Assembly (NCBI RefSeq): GCF_018252635.1
Contig: NZ_JAGTXM010000002.1
Coordinates: 886,962 to 950,961, forward strand
Length of the DNA: 64,000 bases
Source: Citrobacter amalonaticus
GTDB taxonomy: Bacteria; Pseudomonadota; Gammaproteobacteria; Enterobacterales; Enterobacteriaceae
Reading direction: 5' to 3'
The position numbers were made by a program, and so were the translations under genes. Of the stretch, positions 19,157-30,045 are shown piece after piece. Every line of letters starts with the position of its first letter. Positions within the stretch are counted from its first letter, which is position 1. The notes beneath the pieces are model-generated. The model saw only the letters and a program-made list of their open reading frames with translations, was not told the origin of the DNA and did not search any database.

Positions 19157-19744
19157 TCAGGATAAAAATGACAGCGGATGGTTAAATCTGACGATCAGTT
19201 TATTCAGTTCAGCAGAATGGGCCAGACCCAGCTTCGCGATGATTCGCATTTTATGGGTTTGTATCGTTTTATAACTCACACTGACCAGATCCGAGATTTC
19301 ATTTGGCGAATACCCGTTCACCAATAAACTGAGAATTTGCTGTTCACGATCGCTCAGCCGTTTTTGTGAACGGAATAAACGGGGATTCCAGCACTCCCCG
19401 GTCAGGGTCGTCAGTCGCCCAAAGTCACGCAGCGGTGATTTATCGGTCAGCACAATGACCTTTTCGACATACAGCAACTCAATGCACAATTTCGCCAGAC
19501 GGCTATCGGCAACGACCACCACGGCATTATCATAAACTTTAAAGCGGTTCTTATTTAAATAGCTGACAAAATCCGCATAAGACTGCTCGTGGCTGATGAT
19601 ATTAAAAATCATCAGCCGGTGGCGATAGCGCGCAGAGTAATCCACCATCACTTGCCAGGGAACATTCATTACTTCAGCGTTTTTGCTTTTTAAATACGTT
19701 GAGACACTGCTGCCGACGAAATCTTCATTTCCACACATCAACAT
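19157..19744 (-). CDS. LuxR-type transcriptional regulator, partner of the PilZ gene
   Basis: 195 residues from the ATG at 19744 (MLMCGNEDFVGSS). AAGGAAGG lies about 7 bases before it, whereas the in-frame GTG at 19753 abuts that ribosome site and is less likely. The N-terminal two thirds are an atypical receiver-like domain. The C-terminus carries LSDREQQILSLLVNGYSPNEISDLVSVSYKTIQTHKMRIIAKLG spread over residues ~130-172, a canonical LuxR helix-turn-helix (RcsB/FimZ-like organisation). It begins 15 bp after the stop of the PilZ gene, so the two are co-transcribed. It converges on the autotransporter gene and shares a terminator region with it. A role in adhesin or motility control is inferred from context. 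Confidence 0.88.
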   Translation of the reverse strand: MLMCGNEDFVGSSVSTYLKSKNAEVMNVPWQVMVDYSARYRHRLMIFNIISHEQSYADFVSYLNKNRFKVYDNAVVVVADSRLAKLCIELLYVEKVIVLTDKSPLRDFGRLTTLTGECWNPRLFRSQKRLSDREQQILSLLVNGYSPNEISDLVSVSYKTIQTHKMRIIAKLGLAHSAELNKLIVRFNHPLSFLS

Positions 19745-19759
19745 AAAGTTCACCTTCCT

Positions 19760-20455
19760 TTATAAACTTTTCAATTTATTACTCATCAAAAAATGAATAA
19801 TGACCTTTTCGACATCCAACGCGTCGCGAGGATGTTTAAATTCGAACTTGCAGGAGATCTGCTGACAGGAATAAAGCTGATTGTTCTCATCAAATTCATT
19901 GATGGCAACAACGTTGACAACCCGGAGATCGCAACGCAAACGACCAAACTGTTCAAAATCAAGAAATGCCCCTTTAATCAGTGCATTTTTATAAAGAAAG
20001 CGGGTGTTTATTTTTTGTGAAATCAGTGCGCAACCACCGCGGGAGATATTTTTAATCTGTAGTGAATAATTCTCACCATTTTTATAACGTCCAGAACAGT
20101 AAAAATGATATCCCTTTAAAAAAGAGAAACGCTGATGCTGGCGACGCTGAACCAACAGGATTACTTCGGGTATGTGATACGCCAGTCCGCACTCCAGTTT
20201 ATCGGTCAGCGACTGACTGAACCGGGCATTGAACCTGATAATGCCGCTGTCGCTGTGCAAGATAAAAGACTGAATAGTAGAGAGTGGGATGTCACTATTG
20301 CTGGCAATCACGAAGTAGTCGAAGTCAACCTTTTCTAATTGAGTAACCACGCTGGTGTCTTTAAATTTCAGTTCCACCTTCGTTTTTCTGAGAAGCTCTT
20401 CGCGAATAATGGCCACGATCTCAAACTTATTGTCCTTTGCCATCCCAAATCCCAT
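19760..20455 (-). CDS. PilZ-domain, c-di-GMP-binding YcgR-like protein
   Basis: 231 residues, no signal peptide. The ATG at 20455 follows AAGGA by 7 bases. The N-terminal ~100 residues form a YcgR-N-like beta domain. The PilZ signature follows: RxxxR at residues 105-109 (within RRQHQRF) and NxSxxG at 136-141 (NISRGG), the two motifs that clamp a c-di-GMP dimer. All the key residues are present, so ligand binding is expected. YcgR proteins slow the flagellar motor, but this gene sits next to a giant adhesin and two LuxR-type regulators, not flagellar genes. It may therefore link c-di-GMP to expression or activity of the adhesin. That link is inference. Confidence 0.88.
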   Translation of the reverse strand: MGFGMAKDNKFEIVAIIREELLRKTKVELKFKDTSVVTQLEKVDFDYFVIASNSDIPLSTIQSFILHSDSGIIRFNARFSQSLTDKLECGLAYHIPEVILLVQRRQHQRFSFLKGYHFYCSGRYKNGENYSLQIKNISRGGCALISQKINTRFLYKNALIKGAFLDFEQFGRLRCDLRVVNVVAINEFDENNQLYSCQQISCKFEFKHPRDALDVEKVIIHFLMSNKLKSL

Positions 20456-20992
20456 AGTAAAATCCTTATTTTATATTTCAGATACTTCTCATTCGTGTTT
20501 AATGATAAAAGGCTAAAACTGGCTCCCGCTGATGGTTTTTTGATTACCATAAGGGATTACCTTTCAGATATTTCGCATGATATTAAGTTTTTGACTATTT
20601 TTACTGATTAATTGATATGTAAAAACATTCAGTGAAGTGTAAAAGTGGCCCGGTTTATGCGTAAAAGAGGATGAACTTAACAAAAACTTGATAACAAAAA
20701 TGAATAAAATGCGATTAACTGCACGATTATGAAATATAAGACTGATGTTTATACTATTTGCAACACAAGGATGCAGATTGTGCTTTTTATGCACAACCTG
20801 CTGAGAGGTAACCACCAAATGAAATATCTGCAGGAAGCAATGAACAATAAATGGAGATTCAGGAAGGGATAAACGTCATTACCAGAAAAAGCATTTTACA
20901 GTATTGCGGAATATGTCAGAGAGAATGAAAAACGACCGTCAGAATGATTTTATCCGGCCTGCTTCCATTCAGCAGGCCGGATGAGGAAGGTG
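20456..20992. other. AT-rich gap between the PilZ gene and the cus locus
   Basis: 537 bp. The part next to the PilZ start should hold its promoter. From 20600 to 20780 the sequence is AT-rich with no accepted gene. A 17-codon frame at 20819 (starting MKYLQEAM) has a passable AGAGGT upstream but is too short to support. The right end carries the hairpin at 20954-20980. Confidence 0.5.
20954..20980 (-). terminator. Perfect hairpin after cusA
   Basis: CCGGCCTGCT (20954-20963) and AGCAGGCCGG (20971-20980) form a perfect 10-bp stem with a 7-base loop, 12 bp beyond the cusA stop. On the minus strand only a short ATAAAAT follows, so it may be a weak terminator or an RNA 3'-end stabiliser of the REP type. 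Confidence 0.5.
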
Positions 20993-23900
20993 TTAATGTG
21001 ATAATTTGCGGTGACGACGCATCCACATCAACTTATAAGCTGCGGGGATAATAAACAGTGACAGCAGCGGTGCCGTAATCATACCGCCGATCATGGGCGC
21101 AGCAATCCGACTCATCACTTCCGAACCGGCTCCTGTCCCCCACAGGATCGGCAGCAGACCGGCAATGATTACCGCCACGGTCATTGCTTTGGGCCGTACC
21201 CGTAACACCGCGCCGTGATACAGGGCGTCATCCAGTTTCTGCGCGCTGAACGTCTGCGGGTTGTCCAGCGAAGGATCGGCCTCTATGGCATGGCGCAGGT
21301 ACATCAGCATGACCACGCCAAATTCCGCAGCAACACCCGCCAGCGCGATAAACCCGGTTCCTGTCGCCACTGACAGATGGAATCCCATCCAGTACAGGAA
21401 CCAGATCCCGCCCACCAGCGCAAACGGTACGCTGGTAATAATCAGCAGGGCCTCCCCGACCCGGCGGAAAGCCAGATACAGCAGGACGAAGATAATCATC
21501 AGCGTCATGGGCACCATCAGCTTCAGCTTATGGTTCGCTCGCTCCAGCAGCTCAAACTGCCCAGAAAACGCGACGCTGGTTCCGGGCTTCAACTGGACGT
21601 TATCGGCAATCGCCTTTTTCAGATCGTTGACCACGGAGACCATATCCCTGTCGCGTGCGTCAATATAGATCCAACCGGTGGGCCGCGCATTCTCGGTTTT
21701 TAGCATCGAGGGTCCCGGTGTGATATTGACGGTAGCCACATCCCCCAACGTTATTTGCTGCTTCATCGGTGTCAGGATCGGAAGCTGGCGCAGCGCCTGC
21801 GGGCTGTCACGAAAGCGCTGCGGATAACGCAGATTGATCGGGTAACGGGCAATTCCCTCAACGGTCTCCCCGACCATCGCCCCCCCCACCGCAGAGGTAA
21901 TAAACAATTGTACGTCACCCACCGTCATGCCATAGCGGGCAGCTTTCTCACGGTTAATATCGATGTTGAGATAGCGGCCGCCTTGCAGACGCTCGGCGAG
22001 CGCGGACGTCACGCCAGGAACTGTTCGGGCAACCTCTTCAATCTGCCCGGCCATTGCATCAATATCGGCCAGCACATTCCCAGAGACTTTAATCCCAATC
22101 GGACTCTTAATCCCGGTCGAGAGCATATCAATACGGTTACGAATCGGCGGCACCCACAGGTTTGCCAGTCCCGGCAGACGAACGGTGTTGTCCAGTTCCT
22201 CAATGATTTTGTCCATCGTCATCCCCGGACGCCACTGATCCTGCGGTTTGAGTTGAATCGTGGTTTCCACCATCTCCAGCGGTGCCGAATCCGTAGCGGT
22301 TTCCGCTTTCCCGGTTTTGCCAAAGACCCTGGCGACTTCCGGCACGGTCATAATAAGCTTATCGGTTTTCTGTAACATGCTTGCGGCTTCTGCCGCCGAA
22401 ATCCCCGGCAGCGTGGACGGCATATACAAGAGATCGCCTTCGTTAATCTGCGGTAAGAACTCGCCCCCCACTTTACTCAGCGGCCAGGCAACCGTCAGGA
22501 TCGAGAGCACAGCCACCAACAGCGTCGTTTTCGGCCAGTGCAATACTTTCAGCAATAGCGGATGGTAAATGCGGATCAAAAAGCGGTTAAGCGGGTTGCT
22601 GCTTTCCGCCGGAATTTTACCGCGGATCCACAGCCCCATCAGGATCGGGATCACCACGATCGCCAGAAATGCCGCGCCCGCCATCGCATACGTTTTAGTA
22701 AACGCCAGCGGCCCGAACAGGCGTCCTTCCTGCCCTTCCAGGGTAAAGATGGGAATAAAAGAGAGCGTGATGATCAACAGGCTGATGAACAGCGCCGGGC
22801 CAACCTCCACTGACGCGTTGGTGATTACCTTCCAGCGCGTTTCATTATCAAGCGCTTCGCCCGGATGCTGATGTTCCCACTCTTCCAGGCGCTTATGCGC
22901 ATTTTCAATCATTACAATGGCGGCATCCACCATCGCCCCCACCGCGATGGCGATCCCGCCAAGCGACATAATATTGGCGTTCAGCCCCTGGAAATGCATC
23001 ACAATAAAGGCGATACACAGCCCCAGTGGCAGCGAAATGATCGCCACCAGCGCGGAACGTACGTGCCAAAGAAACAGCGCGCAGACCAGCGCCACGACGA
23101 TAAACTCTTCCAGCAGCTTATGGCTGAGATTGGCGATGGCGCGGTCAATTAACTGACTGCGATCGTAAGTGGTTACCACTTCCACCCCTTCCGGCAGGCT
23201 ACTTTTCAGCGCCTCGAGTTTATTTTTAACCGCCGAAATCACCTCACGCGCATTTTTACCGGAGCGCAAGATAACCACCCCGCCAGCCACTTCGCCATCC
23301 CCGTTGAGTTCGGCAATCCCCCGGCGCATTTCCGGGCCGATTTGCACGCGCGCCACATCCCGCAGGTACACGGGTACCCCGTTTTCCCCTGACTTCAGGA
23401 CGATGTTATTGAAGTCATCCAGCGTTTGCAGATACCCACTGGCACGGACCATGTACTCGGCTTCAGACAATTCCACCGACGAGCCGCCCGCCTCCTGGTT
23501 AGAGGCATCCAGCGCCCCTTTCACCTCCGACAGATTGATGCCGTACTGAGCGAGTTTCATTGGGTCGATCACCACCTGATACGCTTTCACCACGCCGCCC
23601 ACGGAGGCCACTTCCGACACATTCGGGATGGTTTTCAACTCATATTTCAGAAACCAGTCCTGCAACGAACGCAGTTCCGCCAGGTCGTGCTTACCGCTGC
23701 GATCGACCAGCGCATACTCGAAGATCCAGCCCACGCCGGTGGCGTCTGGCCCCATTTCCGCACTGACGCCCGCCGGCATTTTACCCTGCACCTGGTTGAG
23801 ATATTCCAGCACGCGAGAACGCGCCCAGTACGGATCGGTGCCATCTTCAAAAATGACATAGACATACGAGTCGCCAAACTGCGAGAAGCCACGTACCGTC

Positions 23901-24139
23901 TTAGCGCCCGGCACGGACAGCATGGTGGTGGTCAGCGGATAGGTCACCTGATTCTCGACAATCTGCGGCGCCTGCCCAGGATAGCTGGTTTTGACGATCA
24001 CTTGCACATCGGACAGGTCGGGCAGCGCATCCACCGGCGTGTTAACGATGGTCCAGGTCCCCCAGACGCTGAGAAAGAGCGCGCCGATGATCACCAGAAA
24101 GCGGTTGGCGACCGAGCGGCGAATAATCCATTCAATCAT
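20993..24139 (-). CDS. cusA: Copper/silver efflux RND pump CusA
   Basis: 1048 residues, almost the same length and sequence as E. coli CusA (1047). It is a heavy-metal RND transporter with 12 membrane helices, starting [17 protein letters not shown], and with large periplasmic loops after helix 1 and helix 7. It contains [24 protein letters not shown] and the proton-relay helix [22 protein letters not shown], whose Asp and Glu are typical of CusA/CzcA. It exports Cu(I) and Ag(I) with CusB and CusC, using the proton gradient. It is the last gene of cusCFBA, 11 bp after cusB. Confidence 0.98.
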   Translation of the reverse strand: MIEWIIRRSVANRFLVIIGALFLSVWGTWTIVNTPVDALPDLSDVQVIVKTSYPGQAPQIVENQVTYPLTTTMLSVPGAKTVRGFSQFGDSYVYVIFEDGTDPYWARSRVLEYLNQVQGKMPAGVSAEMGPDATGVGWIFEYALVDRSGKHDLAELRSLQDWFLKYELKTIPNVSEVASVGGVVKAYQVVIDPMKLAQYGINLSEVKGALDASNQEAGGSSVELSEAEYMVRASGYLQTLDDFNNIVLKSGENGVPVYLRDVARVQIGPEMRRGIAELNGDGEVAGGVVILRSGKNAREVISAVKNKLEALKSSLPEGVEVVTTYDRSQLIDRAIANLSHKLLEEFIVVALVCALFLWHVRSALVAIISLPLGLCIAFIVMHFQGLNANIMSLGGIAIAVGAMVDAAIVMIENAHKRLEEWEHQHPGEALDNETRWKVITNASVEVGPALFISLLIITLSFIPIFTLEGQEGRLFGPLAFTKTYAMAGAAFLAIVVIPILMGLWIRGKIPAESSNPLNRFLIRIYHPLLLKVLHWPKTTLLVAVLSILTVAWPLSKVGGEFLPQINEGDLLYMPSTLPGISAAEAASMLQKTDKLIMTVPEVARVFGKTGKAETATDSAPLEMVETTIQLKPQDQWRPGMTMDKIIEELDNTVRLPGLANLWVPPIRNRIDMLSTGIKSPIGIKVSGNVLADIDAMAGQIEEVARTVPGVTSALAERLQGGRYLNIDINREKAARYGMTVGDVQLFITSAVGGAMVGETVEGIARYPINLRYPQRFRDSPQALRQLPILTPMKQQITLGDVATVNITPGPSMLKTENARPTGWIYIDARDRDMVSVVNDLKKAIADNVQLKPGTSVAFSGQFELLERANHKLKLMVPMTLMIIFVLLYLAFRRVGEALLIITSVPFALVGGIWFLYWMGFHLSVATGTGFIALAGVAAEFGVVMLMYLRHAIEADPSLDNPQTFSAQKLDDALYHGAVLRVRPKAMTVAVIIAGLLPILWGTGAGSEVMSRIAAPMIGGMITAPLLSLFIIPAAYKLMWMRRHRKLSH

Positions 24140-24150
24140 CTGCGTTCTCC

Positions 24151-25413
24151 TCAGTGCGCATGGGCCGCATGACTGGACGAGGCCGGCGGTTGCTGCGCGC
24201 GCATCCGATCCAACGCCCCCGAGATGTTAGCTTCTGAATCAATCAGAAACAGACCGCTGGCAACCACCCTCTCACCTTCAACCAGCCCGGAACGGATCGC
24301 CGTTACCTCTTGCGAGGACTGGTAGACAGAAACGGGTTTAGGAACAAAACGCCCTTCAGCGTCCACCGTGATCACCCGCTGCTCGCTGCCGGTATCGATC
24401 AGCGCTTTAGACGGGATCAGCAGCATCGGCTCGCTTTCCGTTTTCAGATTGAGATAAGCATTCATCCCCGGTTTTAGCGCTTCGTCGGGGTTCTCGACTT
24501 CCAGACGCAGTTGCAGCGTTCGGGTAGTGGCATCGGCGCTGGGCAGTAGTGTCCACTTGCGGAAAGTGAAAGACGTGTCCGGACGCGCCGGAACGGTCAG
24601 CGAAAAGGGTGACGCGTCTTTAATCAACCACGCGATGGATTCAGGCACGGCGGCGGTTACCCACACCGGGTTCATCCCCTGAATTTTCGCCACCACGTTA
24701 TCTTTGGCGATGTTCATGCCGGCGCGTAAATCAAAGCCGGTAATCACCCCATCAATGGGGGCCGTAAGGGTAAAGCGCGTCTGAATTTTGCGCGTTGCTG
24801 TCAGACGCCGAATATCCGCGTCCGGCATTCCGGCCAGCCGCAGTCGCTCCAGAATTCCCTCAACCTGCGTCGCCGTGCCGCCCGTCTCTTTGAGCAGCAG
24901 GTATTCACTCTGCGCTTCCACCCAGTCAGGGATCGTCAGTTCGAGCAGCGGCGCGCCTTTTTTCACCTTATCACCCACGGTGAGCGGCCAGACTTTCTCG
25001 ACAAATCCGGCGGCCCGCGCCTGCATAATGACAAACTGATACTCGTTGTAGCTGACGTTGGCCGGGAACGTCTGGGCAAAGGTGAGAGGTCCACGACGCA
25101 CAGCCTCGGTTTTCACACCGAGGTTTTGCGTTTGCGTCGGATCGATACGGACACCCGGCGCTGTAGCGCTGGCAGACTCTTCATCGGCATATTTCGGCAC
25201 CAGATCCATATCCATAAAGGGCGATTTGCCGGGTTTATCGAAGCGGGTATTCGGGTACATCGGGTCGTACCAGAACAGCACCTTGCGGGCTTCTTTTTCC
25301 GAGGCAGGCGGTGTATTCGCCGACGGGGGCGCAGCGGTCAAATACGCATAGCCGCCCACGGCGATAATGCCGCCCGCCATCATGCTGCCGATAATCAGCG
25401 CGATTTTTTTCAT
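24151..25413 (-). CDS. cusB: Copper/silver efflux periplasmic adaptor CusB
   Basis: 420 residues (E. coli 407), starting [15 protein letters not shown], with an N-terminal signal/anchor. The metal-binding N-terminal stretch [10 protein letters not shown]...[13 protein letters not shown] keeps the Met residues that accept Cu(I)/Ag(I) from CusF. Lipoyl-like, alpha-hairpin ([18 protein letters not shown]) and beta-barrel domains of the membrane fusion family follow. The C-terminus ends in a His-containing tail (SSSHAAHAH), slightly longer than in E. coli. It connects CusA with CusC. It lies 32 bp after cusF and 11 bp before cusA. Confidence 0.97.
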   Translation of the reverse strand: MKKIALIIGSMMAGGIIAVGGYAYLTAAPPSANTPPASEKEARKVLFWYDPMYPNTRFDKPGKSPFMDMDLVPKYADEESASATAPGVRIDPTQTQNLGVKTEAVRRGPLTFAQTFPANVSYNEYQFVIMQARAAGFVEKVWPLTVGDKVKKGAPLLELTIPDWVEAQSEYLLLKETGGTATQVEGILERLRLAGMPDADIRRLTATRKIQTRFTLTAPIDGVITGFDLRAGMNIAKDNVVAKIQGMNPVWVTAAVPESIAWLIKDASPFSLTVPARPDTSFTFRKWTLLPSADATTRTLQLRLEVENPDEALKPGMNAYLNLKTESEPMLLIPSKALIDTGSEQRVITVDAEGRFVPKPVSVYQSSQEVTAIRSGLVEGERVVASGLFLIDSEANISGALDRMRAQQPPASSSHAAHAH

Positions 25414-25445
25414 GAGGTCATGCTCAACGTTAAAATAAGAGAGAA

Positions 25446-25790
25446 TTACTGGCTTTTAATATCCTGCAATAAAGAGAGATTGCCCTGCTGAATAAACGTA
25501 AACGCCACGTTGTCGCCAGGTTTAATATTGTTGAGCTGCGTTTGCGGCGTAATGGTAAAACGCATGGTCATGGCCGGCCAGTTCAGCGCGGGAATCGGGC
25601 CGTGTTCAATAGTGACTTTTTTACTTTCCGTATCAATGCTTTTTACCACGCCGGTAGCGCTGACCGTTGGGCTTTGTTCGGCAACAGGCATGGCGCTCAT
25701 CATATCGCCGTGATGATGCTCATTGGCCTGGGCGTTAATTGCCAGCGTAGAGAAAATTGCCAATACGGCCGCTTTACATACTGTGTTCAT
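25446..25790 (-). CDS. cusF: Periplasmic copper/silver chaperone CusF
   Basis: 114 residues from the ATG at 25790 (MNTVCKAAVLAIF), which has GGAG upstream; the frame is open further to 25829 but that would destroy the signal peptide. After a signal peptide ending near NAQA, an OB-fold domain carries the metal site in EHGPIPALNWPAMTMRF: His, Trp, Met and Met as in E. coli CusF, where Trp caps the Cu(I). It passes metal to CusB. It lies between cusC (26 bp) and cusB (32 bp). Confidence 0.96.
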   Translation of the reverse strand: MNTVCKAAVLAIFSTLAINAQANEHHHGDMMSAMPVAEQSPTVSATGVVKSIDTESKKVTIEHGPIPALNWPAMTMRFTITPQTQLNNIKPGDNVAFTFIQQGNLSLLQDIKSQ

Positions 25791-25816
25791 GTCAATCTCC
25801 TGTGATGTCTTAAGAT

Positions 25817-27199
25817 TTATTCCAGCCAACCGCCGCCAAGCGCGGTATAGAGCGTAATTTCGTTAACCTGTCGGGCGTAATTAAGATCAAGCAGGGTTTG
25901 CTGCGTCGAAAATAATGAACGTTCGGCGTCCAGCACTTCGATATAGCTCACCGCACCGTTGCGATAGAGCGCTCTGGCACGCTGAAGGGTGATTTGTAGC
26001 GAGGTCAGATATCGTTGCTGACCGCGAATCTGATCGGTAAGGCTCTGGCGCAGCGCCAGCGCGTCAGCAACCTCTTTGAACGCGTTCTGGATCTTCTGCT
26101 CGTAATTGACCACCGACTGCTGCTGGCGGATTTCAGCCAGATCGAGGTTGGCCTGATTACGTCCGGCGTTGAAGATCGGTAACTCCACCTTCGGAATGAA
26201 ATTCCACATCCCGCTTGCCGCCGAAAACAGACTGGAGAGATCGCTGCTGCTGCCAGCGATCCCGCTGGTCAGCGTGATGGAGGGGAAAAACGCCGCCCGC
26301 GCCGCGCCGATATTGGCGTTTGCCGCCATTAGCGCATGTTCGGCTTCCATGATATCCGGACGCTGCAACAGGATGTGTGATGAGAGCGACGGTGGTATCA
26401 CCACGCCGTTAATATCGCCGACGTTCTGTCGCGTGTCGTCCGGCAGCGTGCCGTAGCTACCCAGTAACAGCTGCAACGCGTTATTCGCCTGCGCCAGTTC
26501 CCCCTGACGTTTTGCGATATCACTGCGGGTACTTTCAATCACGCCACGCGCCTGCTCTAACGCCAGCACGTTGGTACTGCCGGTAACCAATTGTTTTTCC
26601 ACCAGCGCATAGGCGCGCTCATAGTTGCTCAGCGTGTCTTGTGCCACCTGAAGCTGCGCGAAGGCCAGACGCTGATTGAACCAGCCCTGCGCCACGTTGG
26701 ACACCAGCAGAATATGCACCGCCCGGCGCGCCTCTTCACTGGCGAAATAGCGCTGTCGGTCGGCTTCACTCATGTTTTTCAGCCGGCCAAAGAAATCCAG
26801 ATCAAAGCTCAGGTTCAGTCCGGCCTCATATTCACGCGTACTGCGGGTGTCGCCTTTCAGTTTTCCACTCCAGTTTCCGCTGCTTTGTGCATTCAACTGC
26901 GGATAGCGATCGGCATCGGTTACCCGGTATTGCGCCCTCGCCTCCTGCACTTTCAGCGTCGCCATGCGTAAATCACGGTTGTTACGCAGCGCCTCGTCAA
27001 TCAGCGTTTTTACCTGTGGATCGACAAAAAACTGCCGCCAGCCGCTGTCCTGAAAGCCCGCCGGTGACGTCACCAGTTGGTTCTGGCTGAGAGAAAACTG
27101 CTGCGGTACCGGGAGCGCCGGGCGCTGGTAGTCCGGGGCGAGTGAACATCCTGCCAGCAGTAACGCCATTGAGAGCGTGAGAAGCTTAAAATTACGCAT
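25817..27199 (-). CDS. cusC: Outer membrane factor lipoprotein CusC
   Basis: 460 residues (E. coli 457). I start at the ATG at 27199 (MRNFKLLTLSMALLLAGC), which gives a lipobox with Cys18 and has AGG nearby; longer frames to 27214 or 27286 run into the CusR box. The mature protein keeps the TolC-like duplicated outer membrane efflux domain (SLAPDYQRP, RDLRMATLKVQEARAQYR, SYIEVLDAERSLF). It forms the exit channel of CusCBA across the outer membrane. It is the first gene of cusCFBA, transcribed divergently from cusRS. Confidence 0.97.
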   Translation of the reverse strand: MRNFKLLTLSMALLLAGCSLAPDYQRPALPVPQQFSLSQNQLVTSPAGFQDSGWRQFFVDPQVKTLIDEALRNNRDLRMATLKVQEARAQYRVTDADRYPQLNAQSSGNWSGKLKGDTRSTREYEAGLNLSFDLDFFGRLKNMSEADRQRYFASEEARRAVHILLVSNVAQGWFNQRLAFAQLQVAQDTLSNYERAYALVEKQLVTGSTNVLALEQARGVIESTRSDIAKRQGELAQANNALQLLLGSYGTLPDDTRQNVGDINGVVIPPSLSSHILLQRPDIMEAEHALMAANANIGAARAAFFPSITLTSGIAGSSSDLSSLFSAASGMWNFIPKVELPIFNAGRNQANLDLAEIRQQQSVVNYEQKIQNAFKEVADALALRQSLTDQIRGQQRYLTSLQITLQRARALYRNGAVSYIEVLDAERSLFSTQQTLLDLNYARQVNEITLYTALGGGWLE

Positions 27200-27267
27200 A
27201 AGCCTGATTTTCATGTGGGTTGATATCAGCAACTTTACCTGGCGCTCTCTGTTCAAGGCGTGACAGC

Positions 27268-27289
27268 AAAATGACAAAGCTGTCATTTT
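27268..27289. promoter_or_regulatory. CusR box in the cusC-cusR intergenic region
   Basis: Perfect inverted repeat AAAATGACA (27268-27276) and TGTCATTTT (27281-27289) with a 4-bp spacer, the same as the E. coli CusR (copper box) consensus. It lies between the divergent cusCFBA and cusRS starts, so one site can activate both. Confidence 0.93.
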
Positions 27290-27368
27290 CCCAGAATGCG
27301 ATTGCTATCCGATCTGGCTTCTCTAGAATTGAGAGGCCCATGACAGTCGCGTGGCGAAGGAGGATGAG

Positions 27369-28052
27369 TTGAAGATTTTGATCGTCGAAGATGAGAAGAA
27401 AACCGGTGAATACCTGACCAAAGGGCTGACGGAAGCCGGCTTTGTTGTCGATCTTGCTGACAACGGTCTTAACGGCTATCACCTGGCGATGACCGGTGAT
27501 TATGACCTGATTATCCTTGATATCATGCTGCCCGACGTCAACGGCTGGGATATTGTCCGGATGCTGCGCGCCGCGAATAAGGGCATGCCGATTCTGCTGC
27601 TTACCGCGCTGGGAACGATTGAACATCGGGTGAAAGGACTGGAGCTGGGGGCGGATGATTATCTGGTGAAGCCGTTTGCCTTTGCCGAACTATTGGCGCG
27701 TGTCAGAACGCTGCTTCGCCGGGGGGCGGCGGTAATTGTCGAAAGCCAGTTTCAGGTGGCCGATCTGATTGTTGACCTGGTGAGTCGCAAAGTGAGTCGT
27801 AGCGGCACCCGCATCACGCTCACCAGCAAAGAATTTACCCTGCTGGAGTTTTTCCTGCGCCACCAGGGAGAAGTATTACCCCGCTCGCTGATTGCCTCTC
27901 AGGTGTGGGACATGAATTTTGACAGTGACACCAACGCCATCGATGTGGCCGTGAAGCGCCTGCGCGGTAAAATTGATAACGACTTTGAGCCAAAGCTGAT
28001 TCAGACCGTGCGTGGCGTGGGATATGTGCTTGAGGTACCGGATGGTCAGTAA
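27369..28052 (+). CDS. cusR: Copper-responsive OmpR-type response regulator CusR
   Basis: 227 residues, the same length as E. coli CusR. The start is a TTG at 27369 (then [10 protein letters not shown]), preceded by AAGGAGG with 5 bases spacing. An upstream in-frame GTG at 27351 precedes that ribosome site and is rejected. The receiver domain has acidic residues in VEDE, the phospho-Asp in LIILDIMLP and the conserved Lys in VKPF. The winged helix of OmpR/PhoB type ends [13 protein letters not shown]. Phosphorylated CusR activates cusCFBA and its own operon. It overlaps cusS by 11 bp. Confidence 0.97.
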   Translation: MKILIVEDEKKTGEYLTKGLTEAGFVVDLADNGLNGYHLAMTGDYDLIILDIMLPDVNGWDIVRMLRAANKGMPILLLTALGTIEHRVKGLELGADDYLVKPFAFAELLARVRTLLRRGAAVIVESQFQVADLIVDLVSRKVSRSGTRITLTSKEFTLLEFFLRHQGEVLPRSLIASQVWDMNFDSDTNAIDVAVKRLRGKIDNDFEPKLIQTVRGVGYVLEVPDGQ

Positions 28053-29481
28053 ACGGTTATCCCGCCCTTTTTCGCTGGCGACGCGCCTGACCTTTTTTAT
28101 CAGCCTCGCGACCATTGCCTCCTTTTTTGCCTTTGCCTGGATCATGATTCAGTCGGTAAAAGTGCATTTTGCCGAACAGGACATCAACGATTTAACCGAG
28201 ATCAGCGCTACCCTCGAACGCATCCTTAGCCCCTCCGACGAGCCGGAATCCCGCCGTCTGGAAATCCTGAAAAACGTGGTGGCCGGTTACTCAAACGTCA
28301 TTATTTCGCTGGAAAATGCTAACCAGCAGGCGCTCTTTCATTCGCCTCATATGCCGGATATCCGTCAGTTTCTTGCCCGCGCCACGGTGGATAAAACCGT
28401 TCCGGGCGGCAACGTCTATTTGATTAACGGTCCGTCGATGCAGATGGCAGGCCACGGCACCCATTCCAGTTGGCGCATGATCCGCTTGCCGATCGGACCG
28501 CTGGTAGACGGTAAGCCGACCTATACCCTGTATCTGGCGCTGTCGATCGATTTTCACCTGCATTACATTAACGACCTGAAAAACAAGCTGATCATGACCG
28601 CCTCGATCATCAGCATGTTGATCATTTTTATTGTGCTGTTTGCCGTTTATAAAGGCCACGAACCGATCCGCAGCGTCAGCCGACAGATTCAAAACATCAC
28701 TTCGAAAGATCTCGATGTGCGTCTGGATCCTCACTCGGTACCGATTGAACTGGAACGGCTGGTGCATTCGTTTAACCACATGATCGAGCGTATCGAAGAC
28801 GTTTTCACCCGTCAGTCTAATTTTTCTGCTGATATTGCCCATGAGATCCGCACCCCCATTACCAACCTGGTGACACAAACAGAGATTGTTCTCAGCCAGC
28901 CCCGCAGCCAGAAGGAGCTGGAAGAGGTGCTCTATTCCAACCTCGAAGAATTGAGCCATATGGCGAAAATGGTCAGCGATATGCTGTTTCTGGCCCAGGC
29001 CGATAACAACCAACTGATCCCGGAGAAAAAAGCGCTCAATCTGGCAGATGAAGTCAGTAAAGTGTTCGACTTTTTTGAAGCGCTGGCGGAAGAACGGGAG
29101 GTTGGACTGCATTTTGAAGGGAGTCCATGCCTGGTTTCCGGCGATCCCGGCATGCTGCGTCGGGCGATAAGCAACCTCCTCTCCAACGCGATGCGCTACA
29201 CGCCACCGGGCCAGTGCATTACCGTCCGGCTGAAAGAGACGGACGACCAGGTGCACGTCATTATTGAAAACCCGGGAACGCCCATCCCCGCAGAACATCT
29301 GCCACGATTGTTTGATCGCTTTTATCGCGTGGATCCGTCCCGCCAGCGCAAAGGAGAAGGCAGCGGCATTGGGCTGGCCATCGTGAAATCCATTGTCACG
29401 GCGCACCACGGAAACGTGTCGGTGACCTCGGATACCCGCGTTACCCGTTTTATTCTGAGTTTGCCAAAAGAGCAGGTCTGA
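28042..29481 (+). CDS. cusS: Copper/silver sensor histidine kinase CusS
   Basis: 479 residues from the ATG at 28042, inside the end of cusR. The domain order is TM1 (about 16-36), a periplasmic sensor domain (about 37-180) and TM2 (about 182-205), then a HAMP domain. The H-box is [16 protein letters not shown] and an ATPase domain follows, with N and G boxes ([23 protein letters not shown]). It matches E. coli CusS closely in the cytoplasmic half, while the periplasmic sensor is more diverged; the E. coli HGHGH-type stretch is shortened to GHGTHSS. It senses periplasmic Cu(I)/Ag(I) and phosphorylates CusR. Confidence 0.97.
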   Translation: MVSKRLSRPFSLATRLTFFISLATIASFFAFAWIMIQSVKVHFAEQDINDLTEISATLERILSPSDEPESRRLEILKNVVAGYSNVIISLENANQQALFHSPHMPDIRQFLARATVDKTVPGGNVYLINGPSMQMAGHGTHSSWRMIRLPIGPLVDGKPTYTLYLALSIDFHLHYINDLKNKLIMTASIISMLIIFIVLFAVYKGHEPIRSVSRQIQNITSKDLDVRLDPHSVPIELERLVHSFNHMIERIEDVFTRQSNFSADIAHEIRTPITNLVTQTEIVLSQPRSQKELEEVLYSNLEELSHMAKMVSDMLFLAQADNNQLIPEKKALNLADEVSKVFDFFEALAEEREVGLHFEGSPCLVSGDPGMLRRAISNLLSNAMRYTPPGQCITVRLKETDDQVHVIIENPGTPIPAEHLPRLFDRFYRVDPSRQRKGEGSGIGLAIVKSIVTAHHGNVSVTSDTRVTRFILSLPKEQV

Positions 29482-30045
29482 CTGGCCTGCACCTCAGGGT
29501 GTAGTTTCCATTTTGAGTACCGGCAACGCTAAGATTCATCCTAAAAAAACAGCAGGTTGTCTTTACTTATTTTTCATCATCACATGTTATTCACATTTGT
29601 ATCACTTTCTGAGTTTTGCCACTCCGCTTCTGTAGCGACACGGTTGACTCTCACTCTTCGCTCTTCTGCCCGCTAACCCCCTGCCCGCTCTCCGACAAAC
29701 CAACCCTGGCCATGCAGATCCTCATCACTAAAACTTCAAACTACTGCACAAAATGCTTTACTAAAATGCAATAAAAATCCGAAAAGATGCCTTTCTAAAA
29801 ATATTGAAACATCACAGAAAAAAGGTCTCAGACTTTGCAATGAGCAATCAGGAACTTATCATTCCTTCCCTCTTCCTGCATCATTGTTAATATTGCGTTG
29901 ATATTTTTTAAAAAGGGTAAACTTTTAATTATTGCATGCGCAATAAAACTAAATTTACTTTGCATTGAGAAACCATTCTTCGAATGCTACTGTAAAAATA
30001 CATACCAACAGTTATAAATATAAACAGGAGATGACGTAAAAGCTT
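29482..30045. other. AT-rich intergenic region between cusS and the bactofilin gene
   Basis: 564 bp with no acceptable gene. Just after cusS a short hairpin CTGCACC (29487-29493)/GGTGTAG (29498-29504) followed by TTT may end cusRS transcription. From 29750 on the sequence is AT-rich and should hold the bactofilin promoter. In E. coli K-12 nfrAB follows cusS here; nothing recognisable as nfrAB remains. Confidence 0.5.

Noticed and set aside
20819-20872. A 17-codon small ORF upstream of the cus hairpin
   Set aside because: Ribosome site is only fair, the peptide is not recognisable, and such short frames are expected by chance.
28291-29409. A 372-codon minus-strand frame inside cusS
   Set aside because: cusS is intact and nearly identical to E. 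coli along its length; the antisense frame has no recognisable domain.
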